Below, piece after piece: positions 8,904 to 17,371 of a stretch of 64,000 nucleotides of DNA; position 1 is the first letter of the stretch, and the number at the start of each line of letters is the position of its first letter. A model generated the notes under the pieces. That model ran no database searches. It was not told the DNA's origin and worked only from the letters and a program-made list of their open reading frames with translations. The translations under genes were made by a program, and so were the position numbers. Origin of the DNA: an uncultured Clostridium sp. (GTDB lineage: Bacteria; Bacillota; Clostridia; TANB77; CAG-508); assembly GCA_947244325.1 (NCBI GenBank), contig CAMXJY010000011.1, positions 1-64,000 on the forward strand, given 5' to 3'.

Positions 8904-8932
8904 ATTATACATACCTTATTATATTTTTTCAA
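8904..8932 (-). promoter_or_regulatory. Promoter of the candidate toxin gene
   Basis: Minus strand TTGAAA (8932-8927), 17-bp spacer, TATAAT (8909-8904). Start predicted near 8897, giving a leader of about 40 nt with a small ACCT/AGGT hairpin before the ribosome binding site. Confidence 0.82.
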
Positions 8933-8954
8933 TACGATATTTTGATGTATCTAT

Positions 8955-11810
8955 TTATTCTTTTTCTATGCTTTTTAAGTAAAATTTTCCATCATTATTT
9001 TGCATAAGAATAATATTAAAAGACTTAAATTGATTTTTTTGTTTTAAAACCTCACTATCAGCCCATTTTCTTATATCTTCTTTACTTTCTGAAACTATAG
9101 CTTCTTTTTTAGCAATTTCTGGTGATGTTCCATCAATATTATCACCATTTAATGTAGAATAAACAAGATGATAATATTTTCCAGTATCTATATATCTTCC
9201 TGTAACTGCATTATCTGTTTCCATGTATTCAACTACATTTACTATAAATTCATTATTATTCTTTTTTATAGAATTTATAGCATAATAATTACTTACATAT
9301 ATGCCATATGGGCTAAATTCATATACATTATGTTCTTTATTATAATTAATATTTTTAGAATTAGATAACAAATCTTCATTTTCATTTATATCTTTTTCTA
9401 AGTTAACTACTAACTCAGGTCCAAATAAATCTTTTAATTCATTTTCTAATTCCTCTTTAGTAGAATACGGAAATATCCATACATTTTCATTACTGTATTC
9501 CTCATTTTGAGGGCTTAAGTGTCCATATATCCAGTATTTATCTGCATCATTTATATTTTCAAATTCTGAAATTTTTCTTGAAAATCCATCATTACATAAT
9601 ATATCTATATATTGTGTTATTTTTTGTTTATCATTATCACTTACTTCATTATTATTATTTGGTTTTGATAATTCATTTGAAACAGTATTATTTCCTAAAT
9701 TACCTATTATTACTTTTCCATCATAATTTATATAAGCACATTTTCCATTTTTTTCCACACATGCAAGTCCTTCTGAAAAACTACTTAATATAGCATCATA
9801 TTGTATATCTATAGCTAAATTTCCTTGCTTATCTATAAATCCATATTTATCTCCATCTCTTACCCATGCAAGCCCATTTGAAAAACTGGACATATATTGG
9901 TATGGTGGTTCTAAAGCAACGTTTCCTTTTTTATCTATATATTTATACTTTCCATCTTTATATACTAATGCTAATCCTTCTGAAAATGGATATTGTATAT
10001 CATCATATTCATAATCAATAACAACATTTTCAGTTTTATCTATATATCCATATTTTCCGTTCTTTTCTACGCATGCAAGTCCTTCTGAAAATAAAAAACC
10101 ACCATCATATTTAAAATCTATAACTACATTTCCTTGTTTATCTATGCATCCATATTTTCCGTCTTTGCTAACCCATAATAATCCTTCATGAAAATAATTT
10201 GCTCTTCCATCATATTTAAAATCTAAAATCCAATTTCCTTTATTATCTATATATCCATATCTTTCATCTTTTTTTACAGGAGCTAATCCATCTTCAAATG
10301 AATATGCTTCATCATATATGTAATCAATTACTATATTTCCTTCTTTATCTACATATCCATATTTGTATTTATTTTTAGAAACTTCTATAGCATCTACTGT
10401 TAATCCCTCTGTATATGTTCCTGTTATTTTCATATTTTTAGAGTCTAAAACTATATTTCCTTTTTTATCTATATAATATCCATGTTCATTATTTATAGTA
10501 ACTGCTGCTATTCCTTCTGAAAAGTTATCTCCTCTAGTTATATTTAAAGTTAAATCTCCTACTTCATTTACTTTTTCAGGTATTTCATAATTAAACTCTT
10601 CTTCCTCTTTATTAATTTCACTATCTAAATTATTTTGATTGCTAACATTTACAACATCTTCAACCTTTATAACTTTTATAAATATAAAACTTACAACTAC
10701 TAAAAAAACAATTATTACCAAAATAAAACTCAAAATTGCACTCTTAGATTTTCCTTTTATCATATGTATTCTTCTTTCCATATTTTTACCAGTATCAGAC
10801 ATACAAAGCATACTTGCAGTATAATTTTCTCCTGTACGATTTTTTAATAAATTAATAAGTACCATTCCATATTCTTTTTTCTCATTTTTATCTAGTTTTT
10901 TGGATGCAAGCTCGTCTGCTCCAATTTCAATATCTTGTCTAATTTTCTTAAATAAAAACCATACAACTGGATTAAACCAATGCATTGATAATACACATAA
11001 TAATATATAATTAAATATTAAATCTTTTCTTTTATAATGTGATAATTCATGTAAGAAAATATATTTTATTGTTTGATTATCTTGTTCTAAAGTCTCCTCT
11101 GTTATTAATATTGATGGATTTAATATTCCAAAAATACTTGGTACTTTTTTATAGCTTTGAAGTACTATATTAATTTTTTTCTTTATTACTAACTGTTTTT
11201 TGCACATTGATAATATATTTTCTAATCTTTCATCTTTATAAATATTTTTTGAAATTCTTTTATTTATTCTTCTACTTCCGCTTATAAAAGTTGTTATAAA
11301 TATTAATATTCCAAACATCCATACACTTGGAATTAGTATATTTAATATTAATTCTTTTATATCTGTATTTAATTTTTGTTCTTCTGCAATTTGTATTGAA
11401 GTCATGTTGTTGTCTGCATTTACTACTTGATTCATATTTTCAAATGATTTTTTATTGCTAACTTCATCATCAGAATCACTAAAATCCAAAATTCCATTTT
11501 TTTCTTTGTTCGGCTCTGTTACTCTAGAAGATTCTTGATTTATATACTTAATATTTTCAAAACTATCTATAATTTCACTTTGCATAACTACTGCTTTATC
11601 TGTTTTTATTTCAATTCTTATTGGTATTAAAAGTGTTACTAAAGCAATACACCACATTATACATTTCCATTTACCTGATATCTTTTTATCAAATATATTT
11701 CTTATAAAATAAATTAATAAACCTACAATACTTCCTACAACTGTCATGTATAAAACTTGATAAAATATAGGAGAAATGAAACTTATTTTAGATAAAATTT
11801 CTTCTAACAT
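8955..11810 (-). CDS. BlaR1/MecR1-like M56 metalloprotease sensor with WG repeats
   Basis: 951 residues. Four or so membrane helices surround an M56 protease domain with zinc motif HELSH (residues 254-258) and downstream GADELA. After another membrane helix (about 357-375), the external part is not the beta-lactam-binding domain of classical BlaR1 but a run of about seven WG-type repeats (FSEGLAxVxKxGKYGYIDKxGNxVID, abbreviated) spanning roughly residues 430-710, then a 200-residue unassigned domain. Family members cleave the cognate BlaI-type repressor upon signal. The repressor gene lies 2 bp upstream (11813-12187), so they form one operon. Signal unknown. Confidence 0.85.
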   Translation of the reverse strand: MLEEILSKISFISPIFYQVLYMTVVGSIVGLLIYFIRNIFDKKISGKWKCIMWCIALVTLLIPIRIEIKTDKAVVMQSEIIDSFENIKYINQESSRVTEPNKEKNGILDFSDSDDEVSNKKSFENMNQVVNADNNMTSIQIAEEQKLNTDIKELILNILIPSVWMFGILIFITTFISGSRRINKRISKNIYKDERLENILSMCKKQLVIKKKINIVLQSYKKVPSIFGILNPSILITEETLEQDNQTIKYIFLHELSHYKRKDLIFNYILLCVLSMHWFNPVVWFLFKKIRQDIEIGADELASKKLDKNEKKEYGMVLINLLKNRTGENYTASMLCMSDTGKNMERRIHMIKGKSKSAILSFILVIIVFLVVVSFIFIKVIKVEDVVNVSNQNNLDSEINKEEEEFNYEIPEKVNEVGDLTLNITRGDNFSEGIAAVTINNEHGYYIDKKGNIVLDSKNMKITGTYTEGLTVDAIEVSKNKYKYGYVDKEGNIVIDYIYDEAYSFEDGLAPVKKDERYGYIDNKGNWILDFKYDGRANYFHEGLLWVSKDGKYGCIDKQGNVVIDFKYDGGFLFSEGLACVEKNGKYGYIDKTENVVIDYEYDDIQYPFSEGLALVYKDGKYKYIDKKGNVALEPPYQYMSSFSNGLAWVRDGDKYGFIDKQGNLAIDIQYDAILSSFSEGLACVEKNGKCAYINYDGKVIIGNLGNNTVSNELSKPNNNNEVSDNDKQKITQYIDILCNDGFSRKISEFENINDADKYWIYGHLSPQNEEYSNENVWIFPYSTKEELENELKDLFGPELVVNLEKDINENEDLLSNSKNINYNKEHNVYEFSPYGIYVSNYYAINSIKKNNNEFIVNVVEYMETDNAVTGRYIDTGKYYHLVYSTLNGDNIDGTSPEIAKKEAIVSESKEDIRKWADSEVLKQKNQFKSFNIILMQNNDGKFYLKSIEKE

Positions 11811-11812
11811 AA

Positions 11813-12187
11813 CTATTCCTCACTTTCTAACATATCAACTAATTTTTGTAACTCCTCTTTAGAAACTGTTTTATCTTCGACAAAGTTTAATAAAAGCTTT
11901 TGCACATTTCCTTTATATAATCTTTGTAAAAATGATGTATTTGCTTTTGCTAAATACTTTTTTTCTGTAATAGTCGCACTATATAAAAATCCTTGACCTG
12001 TGCTTTTTTTAGATTTTACTGCACCTTTATCTACTAATCTGTAAAGTAATGTTTTTACTGTATTTTTATTTCTTTCTTTTATTTTGTCTAATTCTTCTAC
12101 AATTTCTGTAAGTCCGCAAGCTCCATTACTCCAAAGAACTTGCATTATCTCTAATTCACTATCTGTTATATCGTATTTATCTTGCAT
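11813..12187 (-). CDS. BlaI/MecI/CopY-family transcriptional repressor
   Basis: 124 residues. The winged-helix N-terminus (ITDSELEIMQVLWSNG, then KNTVKTLLYRLVDKGAV) is typical of BlaI/MecI repressors, followed by a C-terminal dimerisation helix region. These proteins bind TTACA-TGTAA palindromes and are inactivated by proteolysis triggered by the M56 sensor partner, whose gene follows immediately. Two matching palindromes lie just upstream of its start, so autoregulation of the two-gene operon is expected. Confidence 0.92.
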   Translation of the reverse strand: MQDKYDITDSELEIMQVLWSNGACGLTEIVEELDKIKERNKNTVKTLLYRLVDKGAVKSKKSTGQGFLYSATITEKKYLAKANTSFLQRLYKGNVQKLLLNFVEDKTVSKEELQKLVDMLESEE

Positions 12188-12249
12188 TTAATACCTCCTG
12201 TAATCTATACATTTCTTTATATCATGATTTAAGCTATAAAAAGAAATGA

Positions 12250-12303
12250 GTTACAAATGTAACTTGTTATAATTAGTTTACATCTGTAACCCATCTTTGT
12301 CAA
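12250..12303 (-). promoter_or_regulatory. Promoter and two BlaI-type operators of the repressor-sensor operon
   Basis: Minus strand TTGACA at 12303-12298, 17-bp spacer, TAAACT at 12280-12275. A perfect palindrome GTTACAAATGTAAC lies at 12250-12263 and a near copy TTTACATCTGTAAC at 12277-12290, overlapping the spacer and -10. The placement would block RNA polymerase when the repressor is bound. Confidence 0.85.
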
Positions 12304-12375
12304 TATATTTTTTTCATAAAATAACAGTTTTTGCCTATTTTTAACTTAAATACACAATAAATTTTAACTTAAACT

Positions 12376-13467
12376 CTATAATATCCTTGTTAAAATTTCT
12401 ATTATTTTTTCATAATCTTTATTTATTCTTATTCTTGCATAAGTACTATCTAAATTTATAAAATAACTACAATTTTCAGCTATAATTCCTTCTTCCATAA
12501 GCTTTTTAGTTAAATTTTCACATTTATCTGATTTTATAGTAAAAATTGGTATTTCCATATCTGTATATATATAATTTTCTTTTTTTATGCTATTACATAT
12601 TTTCTCTTTTGCCTCTCTTACCATAGTTTTTGTATCTTCTATCTTAGAATAATTTTGTAAAGCTTTAATAAATATACTTGCAGATAAATCTGAAAATGGA
12701 AATGGCATTGCTATTTCATTATATATTTTTATCAATTCTTTATCAGCAAACATATATCCTACTCTATGATTTGGCAATCCAAAAAACTTTGAGCCACTTC
12801 TTATAACAACAATATTATTGTATTTATTTACTAATGTTATTGCTGAATTACTTTTAGTCATATAATCACCATAAGCTTCATCTACTAAAACAATAATATT
12901 ATTTTCTCTAGCTTTTTCTACAATTTTTTCAATATCATTAATATCAATAGTCTGACCAGTAGGATTATTCGGATTTTCTATTGATATTACATCATATGTA
13001 TTATCTATCATTTTGATAAAATCTTCTACTACAAATTTATAGTTATTCTTTTTTTCAAACTTATAATAATCATAAATTCCCTTTTGCAATTCAACTTCTG
13101 ATATAAATCTTGGAAACTGAGGTGCACATCCTAATACTTTTTTTCCATCTCTCATTAAAAACTGTCCAAGATTCCTAATTGTTCCCATAGTTCCAGAACC
13201 AAATGCTATGTTATTTTTATCTACACCTTGATAAAGCACATCATTATAAAATTTAAGTAATTCTTCTTTCAATAATTCATATTGTACAGCTGGATATTTA
13301 TTAATTTCGCATACACTTTCAGTTAAATAACTATTTATTAAATCATCATCAATAAATGGATTAGTTCCTAATGAGCAATCTATAATATCTTTTCTTAAAC
13401 TATTATTTAATCCTTCTTCATCCATATAATCCCTAACTCTAAATTCTTTATAATATTTATCTATCAT
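12376..13467 (-). CDS. PLP-dependent class I/II aminotransferase
   Basis: 363 residues. Fold type I motifs: NPNNPTG (substrate/cofactor loop, about residue 163), VDEAYGDY (Asp binding the pyridine nitrogen), and SGSKFFGLPNHRVGY with the PLP lysine. Length and pattern resemble histidinol-phosphate aminotransferase and CobD-like threonine-phosphate decarboxylase. No histidine or cobalamin genes are nearby, so substrate cannot be assigned. Transcribed alone or with nothing obvious; a weak T-rich end follows. Confidence 0.8.
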   Translation of the reverse strand: MIDKYYKEFRVRDYMDEEGLNNSLRKDIIDCSLGTNPFIDDDLINSYLTESVCEINKYPAVQYELLKEELLKFYNDVLYQGVDKNNIAFGSGTMGTIRNLGQFLMRDGKKVLGCAPQFPRFISEVELQKGIYDYYKFEKKNNYKFVVEDFIKMIDNTYDVISIENPNNPTGQTIDINDIEKIVEKARENNIIVLVDEAYGDYMTKSNSAITLVNKYNNIVVIRSGSKFFGLPNHRVGYMFADKELIKIYNEIAMPFPFSDLSASIFIKALQNYSKIEDTKTMVREAKEKICNSIKKENYIYTDMEIPIFTIKSDKCENLTKKLMEEGIIAENCSYFINLDSTYARIRINKDYEKIIEILTRIL

Positions 13468-13552
13468 TAAATTTCTCTCCTTATATATTTAGTTTACTAT
13501 AAACCTTTGCTTATTAGTATTTATATATTTTTAAATTTTCTTATATTTAGCT

Positions 13553-14743
13553 TTATTTTTGCTTATCTTTTTCTAATGTTTTATAATCTTCAATAAATTC
13601 TATTATACTTTTATAACTATCTGAATGTGCTACATCATCTAATATATTCTCTACTGCTTTTTGTACTGGAGTTTGATACTCGCTATATTCTCCTTGTGAT
13701 ACTTTTACTGCATCCATTATCAATTTTGGATTTTGCATAACATCTTTTAAATATAGTTCTCCTTCTGGAAGTGGTGAATATGGTGGCACATTTATATTAG
13801 CAATATATTGAACAGTATCTTTTGGTGTAAAATAAGGAACTGTTTTTACTTCTTCTGCTAATAATTTTCTTACTCTATAAAATTTTTCTTCTGGTTTTGC
13901 TCCAATAGATATGATAGTATCGCATTCTTTTGGTGCGTCTCCTCCAAAAAAGTTAGACATTTGAGCAACTGATGAATCAATACATCCATCATGAACAAAA
14001 CTATGTATTGCCGCATATTTTATAGAGTTTTCTGCTTTTTTTCTTCTTTCTCCCATTTCCATTAAACCTGTTTTTAAATCATCTTCATATCCTAACTTTC
14101 TTTCTAATGTTTCATAAATTTTTCTATATTCTGGTGTTCCTATTATATTACTTGAAAATGTTAAATCTGTATAAAAATTAACTTTATCTTTTAATCTTGG
14201 ATGATATTCTTCAATATATTTTTGAGCTATTTTTATAAATTCTGATGATTCTTTATTTGCTATTTCTGGATCAAGTGCATTTGTTATTATACCTGCTCCA
14301 TTCATAAAAAAGTATTCTATATTGGGAACACTACTACTTCCACTTTCTAATAATTCTTCACACATATTTAATGCTGGTAATAAATATACAAATGCTCTAA
14401 ACGGCATTTTCTCTGTACCACCAAAAACTGTTCTTATCGCAGTTTCATTTAAAGCATCTGGTTTACTTTCCAATTTACTACATATTCCAGAAATATTTTC
14501 CACTCCTTTTGAATCTATTGTTTTAAATAATTTCCTGTATTCTGGATTTGTTGTTGTAGAACATAAAAATACATCTAAAACTCTTTTGATATCTGATGTA
14601 CATCTATCCATAGAGCTACATACTCTATCTCCTAATTCTTTTGATTTTAAATTACCTTCTATATCAAATAATTCTAATCTTGATTGATTTAATGCACTAT
14701 TTATTCTTCCACATTCTTTTTTTGTTAATTTATTTTCATTCAT
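13553..14743 (-). CDS. Unrecognised protein under T-box control
   Basis: 396 residues, ATG with GGAGGTACAAAA upstream. I recognise no domain. It is soluble-looking, mainly helical, with notable phrases FGGTEKMPFRAFVYLLPALN, HSFVHDGC, NFFGGDAPKECDTII and NINVPPYSPLPEGELYL. The strongest clue is upstream: a complete T-box leader ending 90 nt before the start, with features that fit tRNA-Trp. T-box genes usually encode synthetases, amino-acid biosynthesis or transport; this one looks like none of these. It may act in tryptophan or tRNA-linked metabolism, which is inference only. Confidence 0.6.
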   Translation of the reverse strand: MNENKLTKKECGRINSALNQSRLELFDIEGNLKSKELGDRVCSSMDRCTSDIKRVLDVFLCSTTTNPEYRKLFKTIDSKGVENISGICSKLESKPDALNETAIRTVFGGTEKMPFRAFVYLLPALNMCEELLESGSSSVPNIEYFFMNGAGIITNALDPEIANKESSEFIKIAQKYIEEYHPRLKDKVNFYTDLTFSSNIIGTPEYRKIYETLERKLGYEDDLKTGLMEMGERRKKAENSIKYAAIHSFVHDGCIDSSVAQMSNFFGGDAPKECDTIISIGAKPEEKFYRVRKLLAEEVKTVPYFTPKDTVQYIANINVPPYSPLPEGELYLKDVMQNPKLIMDAVKVSQGEYSEYQTPVQKAVENILDDVAHSDSYKSIIEFIEDYKTLEKDKQK

Positions 14744-14833
14744 TTTTGTACCTCCAATTTTATTATATTTTTTAATTAGTTATATACACCAATCTTTCTC
14801 TGTTTTATTCATATAATATCTTTTTTGCATATA

Positions 14834-15108
14834 AAAAACTCCTATCCTTAAATATTTAAGGACAGGAGTATAATTCCTGCGGTGCCACCTTATTTGGCTA
14901 TATTGCCCACTCATTTCTTCATATACAAACATATATGTCTACTTTTTACGAGTTAGAATCTCGTCAACGCCTACTTTAATTAATTTCGGATTGCCCTCAT
15001 TAGTCCATTCAGTAAAATATCCAATGTAATATTTCCACCAACAATTACTCTCTATTTTCTTCAATTATACTTACTACTCTAAATCAACGGTTTGTTCATA
15101 TTTAATTT
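14834..15108 (-). ncRNA. T-box riboswitch, probably tRNA-Trp sensing
   Basis: On the minus strand the T-box core AAGGTGGCACCGC is followed by a terminator (ACTCCTGTCC with GGATAGGAGT, then T-run at 14834). Stem I is at the 5' end, with the GAA-TGG-A context placing a UGG (Trp) specifier at 15007-15005. The T-box bulge reads UGGC (14887-14884), whose C would pair with discriminator G73, the base found in bacterial tRNA-Trp. The two independent reads agree. Uncharged tRNA should promote antitermination and expression of the downstream unknown gene. Confidence 0.85.
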
Positions 15109-15114
15109 TTATAT

Positions 15115-15143
15115 ATTTTAGCACATATTTTTAAAATGTGCAA
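15115..15143 (-). promoter_or_regulatory. Promoter of the T-box leader
   Basis: Minus strand TTGCAC (15143-15138), 17-bp spacer, TAAAAT (15120-15115); transcript start near 15108, in agreement with the 5' edge of stem I. Confidence 0.75.
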
Positions 15144-15220
15144 GTTTTTTGTTTGGAAACATTGCTTAATCTTTAAATTCAATTTTTTAAAGAGATGAAA
15201 TTTAAAACTAATCTATATCC

Positions 15221-16192
15221 TTACTCCTCTATAATTTCATATCCTTCTTTTGTTAATCTAATTACTTTATCTCCTTCAAAAGCACATATTGAATCTGCTC
15301 CATATTCTTCTACCCATCCTCTAGTAATAATGCTTTTCCATTTTCCTGAATTGTATCCGCCACCATTATCATTATCATATAGCCATTTTGGTGCATTAAA
15401 GAAACATAGTTTAGGTGCTATTGCATCATATACTTCTTTTTTTACACCATTTTGTCCATGATGTGCCATTTGTACTGCATAACTTTTTAATTTTTCTGGT
15501 TCTTCTAATAATTCTTTACTTGTATAATTAAATCCATCACCTAAAAATATTATACTTTTATCTACATCCACTGCTGTCATTTTGAAAATCATACTACTGT
15601 CATTTCCATTATCTGAATTAGTTACTTCTGGGTTAGCTATTCTTATTATTTCACATTTAATGTTATCCATATCTACAACTTGATTTTTTGTACATGATAT
15701 TTTATTAATAATTTTAGGATTTTCTAATGTTTCATACATTAATTTTTCTGATTCATATCCTCTTTTATCATATTGTTCATACCATTTTAATTCATTAAAA
15801 GAATAGTATAAATTTTCTACTTCTATATTGCAATCTTCTCTTCCTAGTAGCTCACACAATGCTCCTACATGGTCACTATGTGGATGTGTAATATACCAAT
15901 AATTTACTTTTCCATTTCCATATTTCATAATATATTCTAATAGAAAATCTGCATCATTAATTTCTCCACCGTCAACAACTATAAGTTTATCATTTTTGGT
16001 TCTTATTAAATATGAATTTGAATTACGATTTCCATTTTCTGGGATAGCAACTCCTGCAACTAAAGTAATTCTCATTCCTGCTTTCTCATCTAGTATTTCT
16101 TCGTTTTCTTTAGTATTAAATTTCATAAAAACAATCATAGTAATTGCTATAGCAATTACTAAAAATATTAATATTTTTAGTGATTTTTTCAT
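15221..16192 (-). CDS. Membrane-anchored metallo-beta-lactamase-fold hydrolase (ComEC C-domain-like)
   Basis: 323 residues with one N-terminal helix (about 6-24), then an MBL-fold domain. Metal motif HPHSDHVG (about residue 103) matches HxHxDH, with GDGFNY and MAHHGQNG supplying later ligands. The pattern resembles the C-terminal hydrolase domain of ComEC and free-standing secreted relatives that act on nucleic acids or phosphoesters outside the membrane. Substrate not determinable. Downstream of the T-box unit on the same strand but separated by a terminator-poor gap and the T-box promoter. Confidence 0.8.
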   Translation of the reverse strand: MKKSLKILIFLVIAIAITMIVFMKFNTKENEEILDEKAGMRITLVAGVAIPENGNRNSNSYLIRTKNDKLIVVDGGEINDADFLLEYIMKYGNGKVNYWYITHPHSDHVGALCELLGREDCNIEVENLYYSFNELKWYEQYDKRGYESEKLMYETLENPKIINKISCTKNQVVDMDNIKCEIIRIANPEVTNSDNGNDSSMIFKMTAVDVDKSIIFLGDGFNYTSKELLEEPEKLKSYAVQMAHHGQNGVKKEVYDAIAPKLCFFNAPKWLYDNDNGGGYNSGKWKSIITRGWVEEYGADSICAFEGDKVIRLTKEGYEIIEE

Positions 16193-16300
16193 TTTTTCTC
16201 CTATAAACTATTACTTAAATAGTCTAATATAATTTTATATCTATAATTATTTCATTAATATATTACCACAATTTTAACTTAATTTCTATATACAAAATTA

Positions 16301-16404
16301 AGCTAAAGAACAAAAGTGGACATTATGAAAATTGCAAAAGAAAAAACTTATTGTAAATGTCCACGTCTTTCCTCTGTATAACTTATCAGCTTTAGCTTAA
16401 CCTA
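16301..16404. repeat. Module Y palindromic repeat framed by inverted repeats
   Basis: An 11-bp inverted pair, TTAAGCTAAAG (16301-16311) and CTTTAGCTTAA (16394-16404), encloses a module Y copy: GAACAAAAGTGGACATT ... AATGTCCACGTCTTT. No gene overlaps it. The outer pair is not seen at other copies. Confidence 0.7.
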
Positions 16405-16620
16405 TCTGTAATTCACGTTGTTCATACAGCTAGGATATCTATGTCACTAACGTTCCTAGAGCTAAGAAATGTTCTGTGTGCATAACTTATCTGTAGTTCA
16501 ACTTTGTATATTCTAACTGTAACAGGCAAAGCCTTAACAGTTAGAATAACTTTGTTTCACACAGCTAAGAAATGTACAAAATTGCCGAAGGCTTTATTTA
16601 GTTTTAATTTAATATATTTG
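16405..16620. other. Gene-free palindrome-rich stretch
   Basis: The 539 bp between 16193 and 16731 hold no gene. After the first repeat come nested inverted repeats, the clearest being TATTCTAACTG with CAGTTAGAATA (about 16516-16556), plus a half copy of module X (TTGCCGAAGGCTTTATTTAG) near 16582-16602. GC is above that of neighbouring intergenic DNA. No promoter-terminator pair was recognised. Confidence 0.6.
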
Positions 16621-16652
16621 TTTATATTTTCTAAATTTATGATATAATATTA

Positions 16653-16716
16653 GAACAAAAGTGGACGATATTTAATATGCAAAAGACAAAACTTATTGCA
16701 AATGTTCACGTCTTTG
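16653..16716 (+). repeat. Module Y repeat forming the 5' leader of the nitroreductase gene
   Basis: GAACAAAAGTGGACGATATTT through GTTCACGTCTTTG, directly after a TATAAT-like -10 (16643-16648) and ending 4 nt before the GGAGG ribosome binding site. The repeat would thus be transcribed as a stem-loop leader, unlike most other copies. Confidence 0.7.
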
Positions 16717-16731
16717 TAAGGAGGATTAATT

Positions 16732-17250
16732 ATGGATTTTTTAGAATTAGCTAAAAAAAGATATTCTTGTAGAAGCTTTGAAGACAAAGCTGTTGAACAA
16801 GAAAAAATAGATAAAATTTTAGAAGCTGGACGAATTGCACCAACTGCTTGTAATTTTCAGCCTCAAAGAATACTTGTTTTAACAGATGAAGCTGAGCTTT
16901 CAAAATTAAGTGAATGTACTAAATTTGGTTGGGGAGCTCCAGTTATAATGATTATCTGTTATGATAAAAATGTTTCTTGGAAAAACAAATATGATGGACA
17001 TGATGAGGGTCGTGTTGATGCAAGTATTATTACAACTCATATGATGCTTGAAATAGAAGATTTAGGTCTAGGTACAACTTGGATAGGAGCTTTTAATCCT
17101 TCTAAAGTTCGTGAAGTCTATAATATTCCTGATAACTATGAAATCATTTCTATTTTGCCTGTTGGATATCCATCTAAAGATGCATCTCCAAGTGCTATGC
17201 ATGAAAATAGGAAACCTATTGAAAAAACTGTATTTTATAATAAATTTTAA
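16732..17250 (+). CDS. Nitroreductase-family FMN oxidoreductase
   Basis: 172 residues, ATG with AAGGAGG upstream. The start DFLELAKKRYSCRSF contains the FMN-binding arginines of the family, APTACNFQPQ gives the flavin/substrate loop, and GLGTTWIGAF with LPVGYP forms the C-terminal FMN site. Members reduce nitro compounds, quinones or flavins using NAD(P)H in the cytosol. Length is short-end normal for the group. Expressed alone from a leader made of a palindromic repeat. Confidence 0.9.
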   Translation: MDFLELAKKRYSCRSFEDKAVEQEKIDKILEAGRIAPTACNFQPQRILVLTDEAELSKLSECTKFGWGAPVIMIICYDKNVSWKNKYDGHDEGRVDASIITTHMMLEIEDLGLGTTWIGAFNPSKVREVYNIPDNYEIISILPVGYPSKDASPSAMHENRKPIEKTVFYNKF

Positions 17251-17286
17251 AGTTACTATTATAAATGAATTGAAAATTTTGGATTA

Positions 17287-17363
17287 TAAAAGTATAGAAC
17301 TTTATTTCTATACTTTTTCTTTTAAAAAAAAACTCCTAATTATTAATAATTAAGAGTTTTTTA
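17287..17363. terminator. Two terminators between convergent genes
   Basis: AAAGTATAGAA with TTCTATACTTT plus T-run (17288-17320) serves the nitroreductase; ACTCTTAATTATT with AATAATTAGGAGT (minus strand, 17327-17362) with T-run serves the gene at 17372. Confidence 0.85.
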
Positions 17364-17371
17364 TATTCAAC

